Shown here piece by piece: positions 32,405-40,415 of a DNA stretch of 43,956 bases. This DNA is from Chloroflexota bacterium. Its GTDB lineage: Bacteria; Chloroflexota; Limnocylindria; P2-11E. Position 1 is the stretch's first letter; every line of letters begins with the position of its first letter. The stretch covers positions 1-43,956 of the forward strand of contig VBDV01000124.1 of NCBI GenBank assembly GCA_005882765.1. Direction: 5' to 3'. The notes under the pieces were generated by a model. It worked only from the letters and a program-made list of their open reading frames with translations. It was not told the DNA's origin and did no database searches. A program made the translations under genes and the position numbers.

Positions 32405-33694
32405 CTACTTCTCCGCTTTCCACTTGGCCTGGATCGACGTTTCGAACTTCGCCCAGTCGACGGTCTTGCCTCGGAGCGCGTCCTGCAACGCGGCGCCCAT
32501 GTCGTCTCCGCCGCCCGATGGCAGAAGGTCGGAGCCGTCGAAGCGGACGGCGGTTGCGTTCGCGACCTGCGCCGCTTCGCGCTTGGCCAGCTCATTCGGG
32601 TACGCGGTTGCGGGGACCGACTTGACCGGCGAGATGACCGCGCCGGTACCCGCCCAGACCGAGCCGGCGTCGGCTGTCGTCATGTACTGGAGGAATTCCT
32701 TGACGCCGGGCTTGTTCGTGAACGCGGCGATGACGTCGCCGCCGATGGTCACGCCCTTATTCCCGCTGATGCTCGGGAAGTCGAACCAGTCGATCGTGTC
32801 GCCGACTTTGAGGGCCGTGTTGGTTTGGCCGGTGGCGATGCCGCCGACGAAGCCGCCCTCGTAGTAGATCGAGGCCTGCGGGCTGGTGCTGAACACCTGA
32901 CCGATGCCATCTGTGAAGCTGCGGCCCAAGGCTGCTGTGACGCCGCCGGCCACGAACTGGTCGTTGAGAGCCTGCTTCATCGTGTCGACCGCCGCGCTGA
33001 CCGATGAGTCGGTCCAGGGCAGCTTGCCGCTGAAGAGCTGGTCGTACTTGTCGGGTCCGGCCTGGCGCACGTACACGCTCTCGAACCAGTCGGTGAGGGT
33101 CCACGAGTCGCCGGCGCCGAGTCCGAGCGGTGTCTGGCCCTTTGCTTTGAGATCCGTGAGCAGCTTTGTGAATGAGTTCCAGTCGGTGGCTGCCGACACG
33201 CCGGCTGTCTTGAACTTATCCGGGCGGAACCACACGGTGCTCTTGCTGTTGAACTTCACCATGATCGCGTACTGGGTCCCATCGACCTGACCGATCTCAA
33301 GAATTCCCGGTGGGTAGTTCGACTTGAGCGCGTTCACGTCGACCCCGAGGTCGGCGACCTTCTTGAGCGACCCCTGCCGCGCGAACTGCCGGAGGAAGCC
33401 GATTCCCGGGATGATCGCGATATCAGGCGGATTGCCGCCGGAGATGCGCGTCTGAAGGGTCGTCGCGTAGTCGGTTCGGATCGATTCGTACTTCGCGGTG
33501 ACGCCCGTCTTCGTCTTGAAGGCGTCGAGCACCTTCTGGAATGAGTCCTGCTCGCTGCCGCCCCAGAGCGACATGACGTTGATGGTGCTACCGGATGCCC
33601 CGGTCCCAGGCGCGTTCCCGCCCGATGAACATGCGGTCGCCACCAGAAGGGCGACGAGCGAAACTATGGCCAAAGGCCGCACGGATCCCAACAT
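32405..33694 (-). CDS. Sugar ABC transporter substrate-binding lipoprotein
   Basis: The 429-residue protein has a lipoprotein signal (LAIVSLVALLVATAC, C22) and an extracellular SBP_bac_1 domain: INVMSLWGGSEQDSFQKVLD, NPPDIAIIPGIGFLRQFA, WTLTDWFESVYVRQAG. Aromatic residues line several regions, as in binding proteins for di- and oligosaccharides. It heads the operon with MalF, MalG and TreT. The likely ligand class is trehalose, maltose or another alpha-glucoside, inferred from the TreT neighbour. Confidence 0.9.
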   Translation of the reverse strand: MLGSVRPLAIVSLVALLVATACSSGGNAPGTGASGSTINVMSLWGGSEQDSFQKVLDAFKTKTGVTAKYESIRTDYATTLQTRISGGNPPDIAIIPGIGFLRQFARQGSLKKVADLGVDVNALKSNYPPGILEIGQVDGTQYAIMVKFNSKSTVWFRPDKFKTAGVSAATDWNSFTKLLTDLKAKGQTPLGLGAGDSWTLTDWFESVYVRQAGPDKYDQLFSGKLPWTDSSVSAAVDTMKQALNDQFVAGGVTAALGRSFTDGIGQVFSTSPQASIYYEGGFVGGIATGQTNTALKVGDTIDWFDFPSISGNKGVTIGGDVIAAFTNKPGVKEFLQYMTTADAGSVWAGTGAVISPVKSVPATAYPNELAKREAAQVANATAVRFDGSDLLPSGGGDDMGAALQDALRGKTVDWAKFETSIQAKWKAEK

Positions 33695-33836
33695 TGCAAA
33701 CCCCCTCTGCGGACGTTGCCGCCCGAACCGCCGCGGATCCTGCTGACTTGCGCGAGCAGGTGGCTCACCGCGAACGCGGCTAGCACGGCCAGCCGAGCGT
33801 AGTCGCGCCCAAACAGGTGGTCAATTCAGGCGCGCA

Positions 33837-33876
33837 AGCGCCGCCGGATCTCGTGACGACCGAGACCGGCGGCGCT
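33837..33876. terminator. Long perfect hairpin between the channel-like gene and the sugar operon
   Basis: AGCGCCGCCGG (33837-33847) pairs exactly with CCGGCGGCGCT (33866-33876), and inside it TCTCG (33849-33853) pairs with CGAGA (33861-33865) around a 7-base loop, with one unpaired A. The 16-bp stem lies 21 bases past the stop of 33898-34680, so it probably ends that gene's transcript and insulates the operon downstream. There is no T-tract on either side. Confidence 0.6.
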
Positions 33877-33897
33877 AACCCTGCCCGCGCCCGCTAG

Positions 33898-34680
33898 CTA
33901 CGTCCTGATCGCGCGCTCTCTTTGCTCGACCGGGCGTTGCTCGACCGGGCGGCCGTTGCCCGACTTGTCGCTGGTGGCCGCCGCTCCTTCCGTCACCACG
34001 TTTCCGACAGCGCCGCGCATATTGCCCCACATGCGTGCGGCTTCCTCACGGCCACCAAGGCCGAAGGCGAGCCCGAAGGCAAGCGCGAGCGCGCCGACGA
34101 TCCCTACGAACATGATGTCGATGAGCGTCGTGGCGACGCCGATCTGCGTCGCCGCCGCGATCACGCCGAAGCCAAAGGTCGCCCCGTATGCGAGCACGCC
34201 GATGGTCTTCGCGTTTGCCATCGTCGGCTGCAGCGCGGCGGTGACGAGATTCCGCGCGAGCGATGCAAGCCACGAGAACGCCGCGAGGATCAGGACCGCG
34301 ACGAGGAGGTTCGGAATGAACGCGAGGACCTGGTTGACGATCGTGCTCACCGCGGTGAGCTTTACGGCATCTGCGGCCATGAGAATGACGATGAGCCGCA
34401 GGTACCACTTCACGACGCCGGCGATGACGCCGGCAGCATCGGAACGGACCTTCGCGCGCTGAAGGACGCCCGTCACGCCGGCGCGGTCGGCGGCGGTGTT
34501 GACGCGCACGGCGCGCAACCCACGGGCGAGCGCTCCGGCTAGGGCGCCGGTGATGATCCAGCCGAGCAGCAGGATCAGAAGGGCGCCGAGGATCGACGGG
34601 ATAGCCGAAATGAGAGTCGCGAGTCCGGCGGCGAGGCCGGTCAGTAGGGCGGTTGGGAGATCGGTGACGGCCGCGGGCAT
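33898..34680 (-). CDS. Small mechanosensitive-channel-like (CmpX-type) membrane protein
   Basis: The protein (260 aa from ATG 34680) has TM_helix (CmpX/MscS-related) repeats: LGALLILLLGWIITGALAGA, then LVAVLILAAFSWLASLARNL, each followed by a polar helix (VTGVLQRAKVRSDAAG, LQPTMANAKTIG). A last helix pair (TLIDIMFVGIVGALALAFGL) ends in FGLGGREEAARM. It lacks the MscS beta domain. CmpX-type proteins are thought to help membrane or osmotic stress adaptation. The Gln/Arg-rich tail (VEQRPVEQRERA) has a short tandem repeat. It is divergent from the branching enzyme with about 180 bases between starts. Confidence 0.75.
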   Translation of the reverse strand: MPAAVTDLPTALLTGLAAGLATLISAIPSILGALLILLLGWIITGALAGALARGLRAVRVNTAADRAGVTGVLQRAKVRSDAAGVIAGVVKWYLRLIVILMAADAVKLTAVSTIVNQVLAFIPNLLVAVLILAAFSWLASLARNLVTAALQPTMANAKTIGVLAYGATFGFGVIAAATQIGVATTLIDIMFVGIVGALALAFGLAFGLGGREEAARMWGNMRGAVGNVVTEGAAATSDKSGNGRPVEQRPVEQRERAIRT

Positions 34681-34858
34681 ATGGAGCCTCTTTCTCTTCG
34701 GATCTAGCCCGAAGACTGGCAAGCGAGGGCTGCAGTGCCTGGGCCAGGGCGGGTGGGCGTTAGGGGGACTGCCGCGCGATCGTGAAACGATCCGTGCACA
34801 AACGCGCGAACAGGGAGGCCCGGGAGCCGCCCCGACGGCGCTGCCACAGAATGCGACT

Positions 34859-36481
34859 GTGGGCACATTCGTTCTGGCGCTCCATTCGCACCTTCCGTAT
34901 GCCCGGGGCGCGGGCCGATGGCCCCACGGTGAGGAATGGGTACACGAGGCGGTCCTCGGGACATATCTCCCGCTCCTTGTCCTCCTTCACGACCTCCGAG
35001 ACGCGGGCGTGCCCTATCGCATCGTCATCGGGCTCACGCCGATCCTGATCGAGCAGCTCGCCGACCACGACATCAACGTTCGCACCTTGGAGTACATCGA
35101 CGATCAGGTCGTTCGCGCCGAGAAAGACCATCGGCGCTTCACCGAAGCGGGCGATCGCGCGCATGCCGAGCTCGCAGAGTTCTATGTCGGCTCGTACAGT
35201 CGTTTGCGCGAGGCATACCGAACGCGGTTCGCCCACGACCTCGTTGGCGCGTTCGCCGACCTCGCCAAGACCGGACAGGTCGAGATCCTCACCTCGGCGG
35301 CGACCCACGGTTATCTCCCGCTTCTCGATCGCTCATCGGTCGAGGCGCAGCTGCGCATCGGCCGTCGCTCGTCGCGCCGCCTGACCGACATCGATCCCAC
35401 CGGCATCTGGTTGCCGGAGTGCGCGTACGCCCCCGGACTCGAGAAGACGCTCGCAGCAAACGGCATCACGCACTTCTTCACCGACGCCGCGCTTCTGCCG
35501 GGTCACGCGCGACCGGCCGGCGATATCCGGCGCCGTCGCGGTCAGAGCGAGCTCGGTCGTTGGGCTCCCCAGGAAGAACGCGTTCAGGTCACGGACGCGT
35601 CGACGACATCAAGCGATGTCGAGCTTCTGCGTCCGTACTACGTCGCCGATTCCGATGTGGTCGCGATCGCGCGGCACGAACGCGTCTCGAGTCAGGTGTG
35701 GTCGGCGTTCACCGGGTATCCCGGCGATGCGCAGTACCGCGAGTTCCATCGCAAGGACACGACGAGCGGACTTCGCTACTGGCGCGTGACGTCGGTCCAC
35801 AAAGGACTCGGAGAAAAAGAGGAGTACTCGCCGGACCGGGCTGCAGAGCGGGCGCGCGACCACGCCCGCCATTTCGTGCAGGTCGTGCGCGACGAGCTAT
35901 CGGGTCGGAGCAGCGACGGCCGTGACCCGCTGCTCGCGGTGACGTTCGACAGCGAGCTCTTCGGTCACTGGTGGTTCGAGGGCGTGGATTGGCTTGGCCT
36001 CGTTCTTCGCGAGCTCACCGAGTCGGACGTCCGAGTCGCCACCGCTGCCGAGTACCTCGAGCGCGAGCCACCGAACGCGCGAGTCGCCCTCTCCGAAGGA
36101 TCGTGGGGCAAGAACAACGATCACTCGACGTGGCTGAATGAGGGCACCGCATGGATGTGGGACGAGCTCGGGCGCCTCGCGCGAGACATGGATGGTCTTC
36201 GCGCGAACCCCCCGCGCAACGACCCCTTCCGCGAGCGTGCCGCGCGACAGGCGGTGCGCGAGCTCTTGCTCGCGCAATCGAGCGACTGGCCCTTCTTGGT
36301 CACCACCGGCCAGGCCGCCGACTACGCCGTCGAGCGCTTTCGCTCACACGCGCATCGCTTCCACAGAGCAGCAGCGCTGGCGCGCGACGGCGACGCGACC
36401 GAGGACGAAGTCGAATTACGAAGCCTGGAGCTCGCGGACAATCCATTCCCAGACGCAGGGCTCGCGGACTTCAAGAGCTAG
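34859..36481 (+). CDS. GH57 1,4-alpha-glucan branching enzyme
   Basis: The 540-residue protein shows the GH57 conserved regions. HSHLPYAR is near the N-terminus. GIWLPECAY has E187 as the nucleophile, equivalent to E183 of the Thermococcus enzyme. VTFDSELFGHWW has D364 as the likely acid/base. The late GSWGKNNDHSTWLNEGT is the DUF1957-type segment typical of GH57 branching enzymes, which move alpha-1,4 chains to alpha-1,6 branches. Residues 222-256 form an Arg/Gln/Ser/Thr-rich insertion not expected in the family. GTG 34859 is the family-consistent start, though without a clear ribosome-binding site. Confidence 0.88.
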   Translation: MGTFVLALHSHLPYARGAGRWPHGEEWVHEAVLGTYLPLLVLLHDLRDAGVPYRIVIGLTPILIEQLADHDINVRTLEYIDDQVVRAEKDHRRFTEAGDRAHAELAEFYVGSYSRLREAYRTRFAHDLVGAFADLAKTGQVEILTSAATHGYLPLLDRSSVEAQLRIGRRSSRRLTDIDPTGIWLPECAYAPGLEKTLAANGITHFFTDAALLPGHARPAGDIRRRRGQSELGRWAPQEERVQVTDASTTSSDVELLRPYYVADSDVVAIARHERVSSQVWSAFTGYPGDAQYREFHRKDTTSGLRYWRVTSVHKGLGEKEEYSPDRAAERARDHARHFVQVVRDELSGRSSDGRDPLLAVTFDSELFGHWWFEGVDWLGLVLRELTESDVRVATAAEYLEREPPNARVALSEGSWGKNNDHSTWLNEGTAWMWDELGRLARDMDGLRANPPRNDPFRERAARQAVRELLLAQSSDWPFLVTTGQAADYAVERFRSHAHRFHRAAALARDGDATEDEVELRSLELADNPFPDAGLADFKS

Positions 36482-36522
36482 AGACTTCGCGAGCGACGCC
36501 GGGTGGCCGTCGGCGAGTGGGA

Positions 36523-36546
36523 CCGGCGACCCTACGTGGTCGCCGG
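36523..36546. terminator. Bidirectional terminator-like hairpin
   Basis: CCGGCGACC (36523-36531) and GGTCGCCGG (36538-36546) form a perfect 9-bp stem around a six-base loop. It lies between the convergent ends of the branching-enzyme gene (36481) and the bL25 gene (36596), so it can end both transcripts. No T-tract is visible. Confidence 0.65.
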
Positions 36547-36595
36547 AGGGACCCGCGAGACCGACGGTCGCCCGGCGGCGCTCGCGTCTCGAGGA

Positions 36596-37387
36596 TTAGC
36601 CCTTCTTCGGAGCCGCTCCGGACTGCGTCTTTGGAGCGGCGCTCTTCGGCGCTTCGCCAGCAGCGGGCTTCGCTCCGGGAGCGGCAGGCTTCGCGCCTGG
36701 GGCAGCAGGCTTCGCACCCTCGGCACCAGCGGCCGGCGGTGCGGCGCCCTCGGCGACTTCGCCTTCTGCGGCGGCCTCGCCCTCGGCAGGTACGGCGACC
36801 TCGGCCGGCGTCGGCTCCGCCTCGACCTTGACCGGGACCGCCTTGACGACGAGCTCGTCCGGATCGTTTTCGATCTGGATCAACGTCGCGTCGACCTTGA
36901 GGTCGCGGACATAGATCGCGTCATCGATTTCGAGGAGTCCGGAAAGGTCGACCTCGATGGAGTGAGGAATGTCCTGCGGGAACGCCTCGACGGAGACCTC
37001 CGAACGCGCGTGGAGGAGGACCGCGCCGAGCGTGCGAACGGCCGGCGATTCGTTCACGAAGTGGAGCGGCACGTCGGCGTGGGTCTTCTCGGTTAGCGAG
37101 ACGCGGGCGAAGTCGACGTGGAGCATGCGTCCGGTGACCGGATCGCGGCTGACGTCGTAGATAAGCGCCGGCACCTCGCCGCCGTCGAGACCGGTCAGGG
37201 AGAGCAGGGTCGTATTGCCCCAGCGGCGGTACGAGAGCTCGAACGCGTGCTGGTCGGTCTCGACCGGAGTCGAATCGGCACGGCCGCCGAAGACGACGCC
37301 CGGGAGCAGACCCTTCCGGCGAAGGCCGTTCACCTTCTTACCGAGGACCTCGCGCGGGCGGACGCTCAGCTTCTGGGCTTCGGCCAC
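36596..37387 (-). CDS. rplY: 50S ribosomal protein bL25 (Ctc-type)
   Basis: The protein (263 aa) starts with the L25/Ctc 5S-rRNA-binding domain (KLSVRPREVLGKKVNGLRRK, then GLLPGVVFGG) and continues with the second TL5/CTC beta domain (VPLHFVNESPAVRTLGAVLL, EVDLSGLLEIDDAI). The last 80 residues are an Ala/Pro/Lys/Glu-rich tail with three near-identical copies of the eight-residue motif GAKPAAPG. The long tail is common in high-GC bacteria, but its function is unknown. A run just upstream of the ATG (GGGGAGCACTCC in coding sense) may hold the ribosome-binding site. Confidence 0.95.
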   Translation of the reverse strand: MAEAQKLSVRPREVLGKKVNGLRRKGLLPGVVFGGRADSTPVETDQHAFELSYRRWGNTTLLSLTGLDGGEVPALIYDVSRDPVTGRMLHVDFARVSLTEKTHADVPLHFVNESPAVRTLGAVLLHARSEVSVEAFPQDIPHSIEVDLSGLLEIDDAIYVRDLKVDATLIQIENDPDELVVKAVPVKVEAEPTPAEVAVPAEGEAAAEGEVAEGAAPPAAGAEGAKPAAPGAKPAAPGAKPAAGEAPKSAAPKTQSGAAPKKG

Positions 37388-37432
37388 GATGGAGTGCTCC
37401 CCTGAAAGTTCTTGCGGAGACCTAATTATGGG

Positions 37433-38209
37433 TCACGGCGGGGTAGGGAAATCGAGGACGACCCGGAATGGGCCTGCGAGCTCGCTCACCTTCGGGCAAG
37501 CGAGGTGGTCGAGGCCGACCCCCCAGAGGAGAACACGTTCGAAGTCCTCGACGATCTTTACTTCCTTGATAAGGGGCGTGGTCGGCTTCAGGTCGTTGCT
37601 GCCGGTATAACTCGCCGTTCCATTCGGGTTCTGAGTCGAGGCGTTCTGGAACCGCGCTCCGAAAAGCGCGTTACCGGTGATCGTCACCGGCTGGCCGCTC
37701 GGTCCTGAAAGCGAGCTGGCAGCCTCGATCGCGTAGGCGGGCATTCCGAAGGGACCAGGGGCCGTGCTTTGCCCGAACTCGAACACCAGCCGGTCGAAGC
37801 CGGTCTGGTGCGCGACGCGCACCGCCACGAGCTGCGCCTGGTTGCTCGGATTGCCGCCGGTCGTGCGCGGGCACGCCGCGGCCGGTGAGGACCCCGGGCT
37901 CGGCGCCACCGTCGGGGATGCGGTCGCCGTCACGCTCGGCCGGGTCGTGGCCGTCGGCGACGGGGAGGGGCCCGTCGTCGGCGAAACTGAGCGCGAAGCG
38001 GACGGAACGGCTGTCCGGGTCGGCGAGGTGCTGGTCTGGGCCTCCGGCCCGCAGGCGCTCACGACCACGATGCCGATGGCTAGGGCGAGCGCCCCGTAGA
38101 GGATCAAGCGTCCAAACAACTGGCCCAAGCCTGCGTGAGTAACGCCCCGCTGTCGAGTTCGTCGACAAGCAGCCGAGCATTCTGTACGCAGACCGTACGG
38201 CACAACCAT
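37433..38209 (-). CDS. AMIN-like domain lipoprotein
   Basis: The protein has an N-terminal membrane helix with a lipobox (LALAIGIVVVSAC), a long Ser/Thr/Pro linker, and an AMIN-like domain in its C-terminal half: VRVAHQTGFDRLVFEFG, LKPTTPLIKEVKIVEDF and LACPKVSELAGPFRVVLDF. AMIN-like domains bind envelope components, often peptidoglycan. The start is uncertain: the frame reaches 38272, into the divergent GH57 gene. ATG 38209 is the best ATG, and TTGs nearer the helix exist. The two genes' start regions lie within about 20-100 bases. Confidence 0.65.
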   Translation of the reverse strand: MVVPYGLRTECSAACRRTRQRGVTHAGLGQLFGRLILYGALALAIGIVVVSACGPEAQTSTSPTRTAVPSASRSVSPTTGPSPSPTATTRPSVTATASPTVAPSPGSSPAAACPRTTGGNPSNQAQLVAVRVAHQTGFDRLVFEFGQSTAPGPFGMPAYAIEAASSLSGPSGQPVTITGNALFGARFQNASTQNPNGTASYTGSNDLKPTTPLIKEVKIVEDFERVLLWGVGLDHLACPKVSELAGPFRVVLDFPTPP

Positions 38210-38215
38210 TTTTGG

Positions 38216-38221
38216 TAAAAT
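38216..38221 (+). promoter_or_regulatory. Candidate -10 element for the GH57 glucanotransferase gene
   Basis: TAAAAT at 38216-38221 lies ten bases upstream of GTG 38231, so transcription would start almost at the start codon (leaderless or nearly so). No convincing -35 element is seen at the expected distance. The surroundings are unusually AT-rich for this window. Confidence 0.3.
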
Positions 38222-38230
38222 GCGTTTTGA

Positions 38231-40396
38231 GTGGCCGATCGACTGCGATTGGCGCTGGTTTTTCACCAGCACCAGCCGGCCGGGAATTTCCCGTCAGTCT
38301 TCCAGGATGTGACCGAGCGGGCGTATGCCCCGCTCGTTGCCACCCTCTACCGGCACCCCGAAGTAAAGGCGAGTCTTCACTTCTCGGGCCCGCTCCTTGA
38401 CTGGCTTGAGGCGAACCGGCCGGACGTCATCGGCGACCTCGCGGACCTCGTCCGACGGGGACAGATCGAGCTTCTCTCCGGGGGTTATTACGAGCCGGTC
38501 CTGGTGGGAGTCCCTCGGCGCGACGGGGTGGGACAGATTCGTGCGCTTTCCGATCGAGTACACGCGATCTTCGGACAGCGCCCGCTCGGGGCGTGGCTCA
38601 CCGAGCGCGTCTGGGAGCCGCATCTGCCGTCGCTTCTCGCTGAAGCGGGAGTCGCATACACAGTGCTCGACGACGAGCACTTCCTCCAGGCGGGTCTCCG
38701 GCCGCAGGAGCTCGGCGAGTCCTTTGTAACCGAGGATCAGGGCCTTCCAGTCATCGTCTTCCCCGGAAGCGTGAAGCTCCGCTACCTCATCCCGTTCCGC
38801 GACGTGAGCCAAACGATGAAGGAGCTCCGCGCGCGCGCCGATGAGGGGGCGCGTCTGGTCGTCTACGCCGACGACGGCGAGAAGTTCGGTGCGTGGCCGG
38901 GTACGTACCAGCGCGTTCATAAAGACGGCTGGCTCGAGCAGTTCTTCTCCGCGATCGCGCAGGCCGACTTCATCCAGACGACGACCCTCGAGGACGCGTG
39001 GATCTTCCAGAAGCCGGCACGGCGGGTTTACATCCCCGCAGGGTCCTATCCCGAGATGGCGGAGTGGGCCCTCGAGCCGAACGCCTCGAAGCGCTACTCA
39101 CAAGCGCGCAACAAGCTCGGTGATGAGCTCTCATCCCTCGTGGCCGCGCCGCTCTGGCGGAATTTCCTGGCGAAGTATCCAGAGTCGAACGGCCTGCAGA
39201 AGCGGATGCTCATCGTGAGCGAGGAGCTCGCGCGCCGCAGCATCCTCGACGCGTCGGCCGAGGTTCGCCAGGCGCAGCAGAACTTGTGGCGCGCGCAGGG
39301 CAACGACGTGTACTGGCACGGAGTCTTCGGCGGCATCTACTTTCCGCACCTGCGCGCGGATGCGTACGCGTCGCTTCTCAAGGCGGAGCGGATCCTGTCG
39401 GAGCGCCGCACCGCCGCGGGCGAGCAGCGCGACTACGACGTCGACGGCTACGACGAATACATCTTCCGCGGCAACGCGGGCGCGGTCTTCGTGCACGTGC
39501 AGGGCGGCGCCGTCATCGAGTGGGACATCTACGCATCGGCGACGAACCTTGTGGACACGCTCGCGCGGCGTCCGGAGGCGGAGCACGAAGCGCTCCGGCG
39601 GGCGGAAAAGTCGGGGAAGGTCCTGGTGGGAAAGGCCGCCGAGAAGGAGACCAAGTCCATCCACGAGGCGGTGCGCGCACGCGAGCGTGGTCTCTCGAAG
39701 CTTCTCGAGTACGACGTCGCGCGCCGGGCGTTCTTCCAGGACAGCTTCCGCGCCGGCAAGGCGGAGCCGGTCGTGCTCCACGCCTACTACTACCAGCTGA
39801 CCCCGCAGCGCGAGGCGCGGACCGTAAGCCTCATCCTCGAGCCGCCGGCCCGCTCGCTCGCGAGCGTTCCGGGTCTCGGGATCCGCAAGGACATCCGCAT
39901 CGCCGACGAAGGACTCGCCGCCGGCGTCCGGTATCGGCTCCGCAATGACGGCGAGGAAGCGATAACCATCCAGTTCACCAGCACGTCGAATGTCGGTCTG
40001 CTTTCCGAGCAGAACCCCGCCGACGTGATCACGATCGGGACGAAGAAGACGACCGCCGGAAAGCCGATCGACGCGCGGCATGTGTCAGAAATCGCCGTTC
40101 ACTCGGAGTCCCGGCACTTTGACATAGCAATTGCCATCGATCCGCCGTGTGAGGTGACGACGCGGCCGATCTACTCGATCACCAATTCCGAGCAGGGATT
40201 CGAGCGTGTGTACCAGCAGCTCGAGATCGCATCCACCTGGAACGTGACGATCGAGCCGGATGCACACGTGGACCTCGAGGTGCGTGCCACGGCTGTTGGC
40301 CAGATGGTCGAGCCGGACGCCGTACGACCGACCGCTCGGCGGCGGAAGGCCGCGGCTGGCGCGAACCCGGAAACAGCGAGGATGCCTCGGCGGTAA
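38231..40396 (+). CDS. GH57 4-alpha-glucanotransferase (amylomaltase type)
   Basis: The 721-residue protein matches the Thermococcus litoralis-type GH57 4-alpha-glucanotransferase. VFHQHQPAGNF is region 1, AWLTERVWEPHL holds the nucleophile region (E125/E129), and YADDGEKFGAWP holds D214, at the same position as the acid/base of that enzyme. After the catalytic barrel come the DUF1925-type helices (QARNKLGDELSSLV) and a DUF1926-type beta domain (VVLHAYYYQLTPQREARTVS). These enzymes transfer alpha-1,4-glucan segments between chains. With the branching enzyme on the same strand upstream, it can remodel glycogen-like polymer. GTG 38231 starts directly at the first strand. Confidence 0.92.
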   Translation: MADRLRLALVFHQHQPAGNFPSVFQDVTERAYAPLVATLYRHPEVKASLHFSGPLLDWLEANRPDVIGDLADLVRRGQIELLSGGYYEPVLVGVPRRDGVGQIRALSDRVHAIFGQRPLGAWLTERVWEPHLPSLLAEAGVAYTVLDDEHFLQAGLRPQELGESFVTEDQGLPVIVFPGSVKLRYLIPFRDVSQTMKELRARADEGARLVVYADDGEKFGAWPGTYQRVHKDGWLEQFFSAIAQADFIQTTTLEDAWIFQKPARRVYIPAGSYPEMAEWALEPNASKRYSQARNKLGDELSSLVAAPLWRNFLAKYPESNGLQKRMLIVSEELARRSILDASAEVRQAQQNLWRAQGNDVYWHGVFGGIYFPHLRADAYASLLKAERILSERRTAAGEQRDYDVDGYDEYIFRGNAGAVFVHVQGGAVIEWDIYASATNLVDTLARRPEAEHEALRRAEKSGKVLVGKAAEKETKSIHEAVRARERGLSKLLEYDVARRAFFQDSFRAGKAEPVVLHAYYYQLTPQREARTVSLILEPPARSLASVPGLGIRKDIRIADEGLAAGVRYRLRNDGEEAITIQFTSTSNVGLLSEQNPADVITIGTKKTTAGKPIDARHVSEIAVHSESRHFDIAIAIDPPCEVTTRPIYSITNSEQGFERVYQQLEIASTWNVTIEPDAHVDLEVRATAVGQMVEPDAVRPTARRRKAAAGANPETARMPRR

Positions 40397-40415
40397 GGAG
40401 GCATGTGGGCGGATC

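Noticed and set aside
33695-33836. LacI- or TrmB-type operator ahead of the sugar operon
   Set aside because: The only symmetric piece is CCGCGAACGCGG near 33765, a short GC-rich palindrome that is expected by chance here; no regulator gene is linked.
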